NCBI GenBank assembly: GCA_955652345.1
Contig: CATPBV010000320.1
Coordinates: 1-5,850, forward strand
DNA: 5,850 nucleotides
From: an uncultured Solirubrobacteraceae bacterium
GTDB taxonomy: Bacteria > Actinomycetota > Thermoleophilia > Solirubrobacterales > Solirubrobacteraceae
Direction: 5' to 3'
The position numbers and the translations under genes were made by a program. The notes under the pieces were generated by a model. That model saw nothing but the letters and a program-made list of their open reading frames with translations, searched no databases and was not told where the DNA came from. Positions 1-4,274 of the stretch are shown here, piece by piece. Numbering within the stretch: the first letter of the stretch is position 1; the number at the start of each line of letters is the position of its first letter.

Positions 1-597
1 AACGTGATCTTGGCACCGTGGGGCGAGACCACGATTGGGTGGACGTGCTTCATGCGCAGTGGATGCAACAACCAAGCGACATTTAGGCTAACCGGCGCCT
101 ATTACCAGACCGCATCGATGCAGCAGGCGGTGGACCGGATGCGCGGCGCTGGGTACAAGGGCGTGATCGCGATCCCGTGCATCAACTACGCCAACGCGTG
201 CGGGACATTGCCGGACGGGACGCTGTACGGCGGTTCGACGTGGCTGAGCTCTCGCCCGAGGGACCGCGCCAACCAGTTGATCGCCGAAGCCCACGTCTAC
301 GGCAAGAACGCATGCGCCACGGCTGCATGCTTCAACTCCAGCATGGCACCTATCACCCGAGTCGTCCCGCTGATCCTTGGGGAGACTGGTGAGACCTACG
401 ACGCCTCCGATTGCGGCTCGCAGAACGTCTCGCCGTTCATGGACTGGGCGGACCGCCACGGCGTTGGGTACGTGGCCTGGACCTGGGACACCTGGGGAAA
501 CTGCGGCGTTCTTATCAGCAACTACAAGGGAACGCCGTACTCAGGCTATGGGAAGTTCGTGCAGAAGCACTACGCAGCGCGAGCCAGGGTCGGCTGA
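1..597 (+). CDS. GH5-type cellulase family glycoside hydrolase, 3' part only
   Basis: This is the C-terminal 198 codons of a probable secreted endoglucanase-like hydrolase of glycoside hydrolase family 5 (clan A TIM barrel). The frame is open from base 1, so the GTG at base 4 is probably internal and the N-terminus lies outside the window. Numbering from base 1, the visible landmarks are: a beta-4 strand with GET (residues 8-10) where GH5 enzymes normally have NEP, E9 being the candidate acid/base; a W-T-C motif shortly after; HVY (98-100), the usual active-site His/Tyr after beta-6; GETGE (127-131), whose first Glu is the expected nucleophile; and AWTWDTW (159-165), the beta-8 aromatic platform. 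Several cysteines suggest disulfides and export. The C-terminus ends soon after the barrel, with no carbohydrate-binding module after it. It converges on the mobA-like gene and is probably unrelated to the cox cluster. The family call is from motif recognition; the cellulose substrate is inferred. Confidence 0.82.
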   Translation, partial: NVILAPWGETTIGWTCFMRSGCNNQATFRLTGAYYQTASMQQAVDRMRGAGYKGVIAIPCINYANACGTLPDGTLYGGSTWLSSRPRDRANQLIAEAHVYGKNACATAACFNSSMAPITRVVPLILGETGETYDASDCGSQNVSPFMDWADRHGVGYVAWTWDTWGNCGVLISNYKGTPYSGYGKFVQKHYAARARVG

Positions 598-625
598 GCA
601 TGCCCGCAGCTCAAGCACCCTGAGT

Positions 626-680
626 CTTGGGTCGCGCTCTACCTGACCCTCAAAGCGGCGCCGCGGTGGCAGCCACGACC
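626..680. terminator. weak inverted repeats in the convergent gap; possible terminator
   Basis: The 121-base gap between the converging cellulase and mobA-like genes should contain transcription ends for both strands. GGGTC at 629-633 pairs with GACCC at 645-649 around an 11-base loop, and CTT/AAG could extend the stem across a two-base bulge. The perfect 10-base palindrome GCGGCGCCGC follows at 655-664, and GTGGC/GCCAC at 666-676 is another short inverted repeat. There is no T-run on either strand, so a classical intrinsic terminator cannot be called. These are visible symmetries of uncertain function in GC-rich DNA. Confidence 0.2.
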
Positions 681-718
681 CGGTCCGCCGAGCGGTGAAC
701 GGGGTGGATCGTCGGAGC

Positions 719-1321
719 CTACCTCGCCGCATCCGCGAGCACGGCCTCGTAGTCCTCCAAGGTGTCGATGTCGCGGGGGATCGGCCCGTCGACAGGCACG
801 TCGACGACCTCGCCGGCGTGGCGGTCGAGGAGCTTCCACACGCCTTTATCGCCGTGCAACGCGGACAGCTCCGGGAACACGCTGCGCGAGAACGCCAGCG
901 GATGCCCGCGCCCGTCGGTGTAGGAGCAGGCGGCGAGCGGAGCGTCGCCACGGCCGGCGAGCAGCTTGGCGACCGTCGAGGCGCTCACCCCGGGCTGGTC
1001 TGCGAGCACCAGCACGAGGACCTCACTTCGAGGGTCGACTGCGCCCAGCGCGGCGGCGATCGAGGACGAGCATCCCTCGCCGAAGTGGACGTTCTCGATC
1101 GCCTCAGCACCGCTCAGGTCGACCGCGGCGCGCACCTCGTCAGCCCCGCCGCCGAGGACGCACAAGAGTTGATCGAAATCGCATGCGCGCGCCGTCTGCA
1201 GCACGTGGTCGAGCAATGTGACAGCCCCAAACGGGAGCAGCTGCTTTGGACGGCCGAGTCGCTTGGATCCACCCGCGGCGAGTACCAGACCCGTGATGTA
1301 CGGGCTAGCTGGCTGCGCCAT
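719..1321 (-). CDS. MobA/MocA-like molybdenum cofactor nucleotidyltransferase
   Basis: A 200-aa NTP-transferase-domain protein that would attach CMP or GMP to molybdopterin in the cytoplasm. The N-terminal nucleotide-binding signature is clear: LAAGGSKRLGRPKQLL (residues 14-29), with the conserved Arg21 and PK pair. LADQPG (106-111) carries the metal-binding Asp of the family, GRGHP (137-141) is typical of the MocA/MobA group, and DIDTLEDY (184-191) matches the family's C-terminal motif. Length is normal. The ATG at 1321 was chosen because the conserved domain begins ten residues later; the open frame further upstream (to 1423) has no family similarity. The start overlaps the end of the xdhC-like gene by 17 bases and has only a poorly spaced GGAG upstream, so translational coupling is likely. 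Next to XdhC and cox accessory genes, a cytidylyltransferase making the MCD form used by CO dehydrogenase is the best guess; CMP versus GMP specificity cannot be fixed from sequence alone. Confidence 0.88.
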   Translation of the reverse strand: MAQPASPYITGLVLAAGGSKRLGRPKQLLPFGAVTLLDHVLQTARACDFDQLLCVLGGGADEVRAAVDLSGAEAIENVHFGEGCSSSIAAALGAVDPRSEVLVLVLADQPGVSASTVAKLLAGRGDAPLAACSYTDGRGHPLAFSRSVFPELSALHGDKGVWKLLDRHAGEVVDVPVDGPIPRDIDTLEDYEAVLADAAR

Positions 1322-2237
1322 GCTCCGCGTGCTGCTCGGCGTACACGTCGCGGCAGTGCTCGCAGCAGAAGAACACACGCTCGCCGCCGACATCGACGTA
1401 GAGGGTGGAGGCCGTGACCGCAACCGTCATTCCGCACACCGGGTCGACGCTCGAGACGACGGACCCCGCGGTGGCGCTCGCGCCCACCCCGCGGTTCGGG
1501 TGAGCGTGGCGCTCGGCGACCAGCTCGGCGAGGATCGAGATCGCGATCTCGGCCGGGGTGTCCGCGCCGATGCTGAGTCCGGCAGGGGTGTGCAGCTGAG
1601 CACGGAGCTCCTCGGGCACCTCGAGCGCCGCTCGCACCGCGGCGCCTCGGGTGGCGCTGGCCACGAGCGCGACGTAGGGGACTCCGGCCACCAGTGCCTC
1701 TGAGAGCACGCGCTCCTCTCCACTGCCGTGGGAGGCGACGATCACCGCCGCCGCGCTCGCCAGTGCTTGACCTTCATCCGCGTCCGGGTGGGTCACCTCG
1801 TAGTCCGCCGCGCGGGCGAGCCTCTCGAGGGCCGTTGCGATCGGCGCCGAGCCGACGACGACGATCCGAGCCGCGGGCAGCTGCGGCTCGAGGAAGATCT
1901 CGAGCGAGCCGCCGCTCAGGCACGGGTTGTGCTCGACGACAGCTCCCTCGATTGGGTCCTCGGTGCCGTCCTCGGTGCCGATCTCGCCGTCGCCCGGTAC
2001 GAGCCGAAGCAGCAGCGGCTCGCCGGTCTCGAGCACTCGCAGTGAGTACAACCGGACCGTGGATTCGGCGCAAACACCGCCGACGAACCCCTCGATCGTT
2101 CCATCGTGAAGCACGATTGCCGAGTCACCAGGACGCACGCTGGTCGGGCGCCGCGAACGAACGACCGTCGCGATCACGAACGGCACTCTGTCCTGCGCCA
2201 GCTTCCCTGCTCTATCCGCGAGCTCACCCTTGATCAT
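1305..2237 (-). CDS. XdhC/CoxI family molybdenum hydroxylase maturation factor with C-terminal YHS domain
   Basis: A 310-aa cytoplasmic protein of the XdhC/CoxI/CoxF family, members of which bind molybdenum cofactor and help mature and insert it into xanthine- or CO-dehydrogenase-type enzymes. The N-terminal XdhC_CoxI domain (about 1-115) shows RPTSVRPGD (30-38), the GGVCAES motif (53-59, with C56) and NPCLSGG (104-110, C106). A Rossmann-like XdhC C-terminal domain follows (about 123-245, beginning RIVVVGSAPIA). After a short linker there is a YHS domain (about 265-302): DPVCGM at 265-270, then FFCCEHC with C291, C292 and C295, a likely metal-binding set. The ATG at 2237 is supported by the family N-terminus but has no ribosome-binding site of its own; a strong GGAGAAGG lies too far upstream (see the separate leader entry). 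It is preceded 48 bases upstream by the zinc-ribbon gene and overlaps the mobA-like gene by 17 bases, which suggests one transcript. Confidence 0.9.
   Translation of the reverse strand: MIKGELADRAGKLAQDRVPFVIATVVRSRRPTSVRPGDSAIVLHDGTIEGFVGGVCAESTVRLYSLRVLETGEPLLLRLVPGDGEIGTEDGTEDPIEGAVVEHNPCLSGGSLEIFLEPQLPAARIVVVGSAPIATALERLARAADYEVTHPDADEGQALASAAAVIVASHGSGEERVLSEALVAGVPYVALVASATRGAAVRAALEVPEELRAQLHTPAGLSIGADTPAEIAISILAELVAERHAHPNRGVGASATAGSVVSSVDPVCGMTVAVTASTLYVDVGGERVFFCCEHCRDVYAEQHAEHGAAS
1956..1979. repeat. 12-base exact tandem duplication inside the xdhC-like gene
   Basis: The 12-mer GTCCTCGGTGCC occurs twice back to back. On the coding (minus) strand it encodes GTEDGTED, residues 87-94 of the XdhC-like protein, in the region between the first-domain motifs GGVCAES and NPCLSGG. 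It is in frame and harmless to the reading frame, consistent with a small slippage duplication in a surface loop. Confidence 0.7.
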
Positions 2238-2263
2238 TGCAGCGAACCATTGGGACCTTCTCC
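2224..2263 (-). promoter_or_regulatory. possible 8-codon leader ORF overlapping the xdhC start
   Basis: On the minus strand GGAGAAGG (2263-2256) sits 5 bases before an ATG at 2250-2248, which is ideal spacing. That ATG opens a frame of eight codons (MVRCNDQG) ending in TGA at 2226-2224, just inside the xdhC-like gene. The xdhC ATG at 2237 lies inside this mini-frame in a different phase and has no Shine-Dalgarno of its own; GGAGAAGG is 18 bases away from it. Ribosomes could therefore initiate on the short frame, terminate at 2224 and re-initiate on xdhC, coupling the two. Alternatively the spacing is simply long and the ATG at 2250 is not used. Only the geometry is seen; function is inferred. 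Confidence 0.35.
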
Positions 2264-2285
2264 GAACACATCAATCTAAGAGTAG

Positions 2286-2564
2286 TCACCGCTCGCCCGC
2301 GCCCGGTCGAGGACGTCTGGCGGGGGTGACGGGCACGTCGGCTGACACGTTCACCGTGCGGCAGCGGCCGCAGCGGAGGCGGACGCGCCTGGTCATGTAC
2401 TCGGGATCCATTGCCTGCGCCAGCACGTTGCCGCAGCTGACACAGACGTAGTCGTAGGAGCCATTGCCACGGAAGACGGGTCGGTCCGGGTCCTCCTGGA
2501 TCGCAGTCCCTCCGTCGATCGGAACCTCGCCCGCACGAATTTCCCGCATCGTCCTCTGCGCCAT
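2286..2564 (-). CDS. small four-cysteine zinc-ribbon protein in cox accessory cluster
   Basis: A 92-aa protein with no recognised named family. A zinc ribbon is visible: C41-V-S-C44 followed by a Gly-Asn turn, then C65-G-R-C68, separated by about 20 residues, which is classic two-knuckle spacing. The N-terminal 35 residues are polar and the C-terminus (about 78-92) is Pro/Arg-rich and probably disordered. There is no signal peptide or membrane segment. The ATG at 2564 has GAGG (2574-2571) at six bases, and that GAGG overlaps the TGA of coxG, whose stop is eight bases upstream, so the two genes should be translationally coupled. The frame is open upstream as far as 2915, but that part overlaps coxG and encodes Arg/Gly-rich non-protein sequence. 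Possible roles include rubredoxin-like metal or redox handling, or protein-protein contact during CODH maturation. These are guesses; the co-transcription with coxG and xdhC is the solid part. Confidence 0.75.
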   Translation of the reverse strand: MAQRTMREIRAGEVPIDGGTAIQEDPDRPVFRGNGSYDYVCVSCGNVLAQAMDPEYMTRRVRLRCGRCRTVNVSADVPVTPARRPRPGAGER

Positions 2565-2572
2565 GAGCGTCC

Positions 2573-3001
2573 TCACATCGTCGCCAGCTTGCCGGTGAAG
2601 TCCTTGATCAGACCGTCGAGCACGCTGACCACGACTCCCTCGCCCATCGAGGCCGCCTTGCCCGTGATCTGCGCGGCCGTGTGGACCGTGCCTCCTCCGT
2701 CTGAGAGCGTGAACACGACGTCGGCGTTGGCGTATCCCTGGCCACCGGCCTCCTTGGACTTGACCTGCATGACCGCGCGGTGATTGGTCCCGTCCTGCTT
2801 GACCACCGTCACCGTGCCGGTGAACGTCATCGACATCGCGCCCATCTTCACCTTGATCTCGGCCTTGACGCTGTCTGGGCCGGTCCTCTCGATCACGCTT
2901 CCGCCCTGCACACACGGGATCAGGCGCTCGAGGTCGAGGATCGCCTGCCAGCTCTCGGCGATCGGCTTCGAAGTCGAGAAGGGATGGTCGAGCTCAACCA
3001 T
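2573..3001 (-). CDS. coxG: CoxG family SRPBCC protein (carbon monoxide dehydrogenase subunit G)
   Basis: A 142-aa single-domain protein of the SRPBCC (START-like) superfamily, CoxG group. It starts with the usual membrane-side sequence of the family (VELDHPF, residues 2-8), followed by the W-x-x-I/L-x-D helix (W18 to D23), the LIPC turn (27-30) and alternating beta strands through residue 115. It ends with the long C-terminal helix (about 117-140) containing GEGVVVSVLDGLIKDF. Known CoxG proteins attach CO dehydrogenase to the membrane or, in mycobacteria, are reported to bind menaquinone and carry electrons from the enzyme to the respiratory chain. This copy stops right after the START-like fold and lacks the C-terminal tail or anchor seen in longer CoxG proteins. 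The ATG at 3001 is supported by AGGAGA (3013-3008) six bases upstream. It is divergent from yceI (37-base gap) and leads a run of four genes. Confidence 0.87.
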   Translation of the reverse strand: MVELDHPFSTSKPIAESWQAILDLERLIPCVQGGSVIERTGPDSVKAEIKVKMGAMSMTFTGTVTVVKQDGTNHRAVMQVKSKEAGGQGYANADVVFTLSDGGGTVHTAAQITGKAASMGEGVVVSVLDGLIKDFTGKLATM

Positions 3002-3038
3002 GCTGTCTCTCCTAGGTTACGGGTAGTGTGGTTTGGTC
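3002..3038. promoter_or_regulatory. 37-base divergent spacer between coxG and yceI
   Basis: This spacer must hold the 5' signals of two divergent genes, so any promoters extend into the opposing coding regions. The coxG ribosome-binding site (AGGAGA, minus strand 3013-3008) is clear. On the plus strand TAGTGT (3024-3029) fits a TANNNT -10 box and would place transcription initiation very close to the yceI ATG at 3039, compatible with a leaderless mRNA, since no good Shine-Dalgarno is present. No convincing -35 box or operator symmetry is seen apart from the short palindrome CCTAGG at 3011-3016. Confidence 0.35.
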
Positions 3039-3587
3039 ATGCCGTTCACGTCCGGCACGCACACTCTCGGGCCGCACAACGCAACCCTGCTCGTGAATAC
3101 GCGGAGGACCGGAACCGCGGCGAAGGCCGGACACAATCTCACGATCGTGGTCACGTCGTGGAGCGGCACACTCGAGGTGGACGACGATCCGGGCCAGACC
3201 CGGATCGCGCTGAGCGCCGACGGCGCATCGCTGCGCGTACGGGAGGGGAGAGGGGGCATCCAGGCTCTCGGCGAGGACGATAAGGCAAGCATCCAGCAGT
3301 CGATCGACGACGATGTCCTCAAGCGCAGCGCGATCGAGTTTCGCTCGAGCGCCGTCGAGCGCAGCCCCGACGGGGACCACCTCCGGGTCCGCGGCGAGCT
3401 CGAGCTGCTCGGCAGGAGTCACCCCATCGCCTTCGAGCTGACGGTCGGCGACGATGGCCGGCTCGCCGGCACCGTCACGGTCAAGCAGAGCGACTGGGGG
3501 ATCAAGCCGTTCTCGATCCTGTTCGGGACGCTCAAGGTCGTCGACGAGGTAGAGGTCGCGGTCGAAGGCAACTTGTCGTCGGGCTGA
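3039..3587 (+). CDS. YceI family (polyisoprenoid-binding-like) protein
   Basis: A 182-aa protein with the YceI fold, a lipocalin-like beta barrel that binds polyisoprenoid chains including quinones. Landmarks: G-T-H-T-L-G-P near the N-terminus, the usual first strand of YceI; KAGHNLTI in the second strand region; SGTLEVDDDP, the family's 'G-x-I/L-x-V-D' strand; a helical segment DDKASIQQSIDDDVL; then IEFRSSAVE, matching the I-x-F-x-S strand; and a terminal GTVTVKQSDWGI that ends in the typical D/W-GI motif. There is no signal peptide, so a cytoplasmic location is likely, unlike periplasmic E. coli YceI. The ATG at 3039 was chosen over TTG at 3033; neither has a strong ribosome-binding site. 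It lies opposite in orientation to all the cox-type genes: divergent from coxG with a 37-base gap and convergent with the CoxL-like gene with only 3 bases between stop codons. Function in this setting is inferred, possibly quinone handling alongside CoxG. Confidence 0.85.
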   Translation: MPFTSGTHTLGPHNATLLVNTRRTGTAAKAGHNLTIVVTSWSGTLEVDDDPGQTRIALSADGASLRVREGRGGIQALGEDDKASIQQSIDDDVLKRSAIEFRSSAVERSPDGDHLRVRGELELLGRSHPIAFELTVGDDGRLAGTVTVKQSDWGIKPFSILFGTLKVVDEVEVAVEGNLSSG

Positions 3588-3590
3588 CCA

Positions 3591-4046
3591 CTACTCGCGG
3601 TACACCGTTTGAGCGTCGAGTCCACCCTCGACTCCAGGCGGCAGGGCGCCCGTGCCGTGGGCGTAGAGCGCCAGGTCTGCGATGGTCCTGACCTGCGTGC
3701 GGTCGGCCTCAGTCGCAAATGCGCCGTTGTCCCATTTCAGGCTCTCGGGCGAGGCCTCGAGCGCCACGCCCGCGAGCAGCTGGGCCTTGGCGCGGATCTT
3801 GCCGGTGGCGCTCGAGATTGCGGCCGGTGTACCTCCGGATGGGGTGGTGTTGAACCCGTGCCCCTCGCCGAACCGGTCGGTGTCGGCAGGGACCACCTTG
3901 ACGTCGAGCGCGGGAACGCCGAGCTCGTCGGCCACCAGCTGCGCGTATTCGCCCTCCTTGCCGTCGAGCTCGGTGGTCAGGCTGAGCACCATCTTGCCGG
4001 TCGGGTGCACGCGCAGAAACACCGCGCGATATGGCTCGTTGGCCAC
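3591..4046 (-). CDS. stand-alone CoxL/xanthine dehydrogenase molybdopterin-subunit-like segment (mini-CoxL)
   Basis: A 151-aa protein resembling only an internal stretch of the large molybdopterin-binding subunit of CO and xanthine dehydrogenases, which are about 750-800 aa. Matching landmarks in order: VHPTGKM (13-19), like the 'R-x-x-P-T/D-G-K' strand; YAQLVADELGVPALDVKVV (34-52), like the 'W/Y-AQIVADELGVP' helix; ADTD (54-57) for 'GDT'; ISSATGKIRAKAQLLAG (77-93), like the 'A-x-x-V-R-x-K-A' helix; and LPPGVEGGLDAQTVYRE (135-151), like the CoxL 'LP-x-G-x-E-x-x-LEAQ-x-TY' stretch. The cofactor-contacting GQGHET motif is replaced by LDGKEG (27-32) and the GSRS-type motif is absent. The active-site Cys loop and catalytic Glu regions fall outside the segment. 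GTG 4046 has a perfect AGGAGG (4059-4054) seven bases upstream, overlapping the previous gene's stop codon. Codon use is normal. It therefore looks like a functional gene, perhaps a scaffold or chaperone-type partner for CoxL or CoxD/E, although a gene remnant remains possible. Confidence 0.72.
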   Translation of the reverse strand: MANEPYRAVFLRVHPTGKMVLSLTTELDGKEGEYAQLVADELGVPALDVKVVPADTDRFGEGHGFNTTPSGGTPAAISSATGKIRAKAQLLAGVALEASPESLKWDNGAFATEADRTQVRTIADLALYAHGTGALPPGVEGGLDAQTVYRE

Positions 4047-4058
4047 GGGGGAACCTCC

Positions 4059-4274
4059 TCAGGGGCTGTGACTAACTTTCGGGTCGTCGGTCTCGGCTGC
4101 CGCCTCGCGAGCAAGGCGCTGGCGCTCCTGGTGGGCGCTCAAGGCGTTGTGCTCCTCCAGGTCGCAGAAACTCGGCTGCGGTCCACCAAGAGGGTGGGGT
4201 GGCACCGCGGGGCGATCGCAACCCGGGTAGATGCACTTCTTCGCGGGCCGGTCGGTCATCGCGTCAGCGTCCAT
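4059..4274 (-). CDS. 71-aa Cys/His metal-binding-like small protein
   Basis: A small hydrophilic protein of unknown function between coxE and the CoxL-like gene. A possible zinc site is visible: C14-x4-C19, then C37-x4-H42, in the sequence context YPGC-DRP and SFCDLEEH. This is followed by a charged helix (about 43-62, rich in Arg, Glu and Ala) and a short polar tail. The layout recalls small actinobacterial proteins with a C-x4-C...C finger followed by a basic helix, but no named family is claimed. Two starts are possible: ATG 4274, overlapping the coxE end by 11 bases with GGTGG seven bases upstream, or ATG 4259, four bases after the coxE stop with no clear ribosome-binding site. The first is preferred. 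Its TGA is embedded in the AGGAGG of the next gene, so the pair should be translationally coupled. Confidence 0.68.
   Translation of the reverse strand: MDADAMTDRPAKKCIYPGCDRPAVPPHPLGGPQPSFCDLEEHNALSAHQERQRLAREAAAETDDPKVSHSP

Noticed and set aside
655..664. GCGGCGCCGC palindrome as an operator or recombination site
   Set aside because: A 10-base GC palindrome is common by chance at this base composition and has no repeat partner or mobile-element context.
695..1703. Plus-strand open frames of 240 and 161 codons
   Set aside because: They are antisense to the mobA-like and xdhC-like genes, which have clear family motifs; the plus-strand translations do not resemble proteins.
2565..2915. Upstream extension of the zinc-ribbon frame to 2915 (minus)
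   Set aside because: It overlaps coxG in another frame and encodes Arg/Gly/Asp-rich sequence typical of a high-GC shadow; the ATG at 2564 has a proper ribosome-binding site.
3591..4046. CoxL-like segment as a plain pseudogene
   Set aside because: There is no internal stop or frameshift, codon use is normal, and start signals and coupling are excellent; kept as a gene, with the remnant possibility noted.
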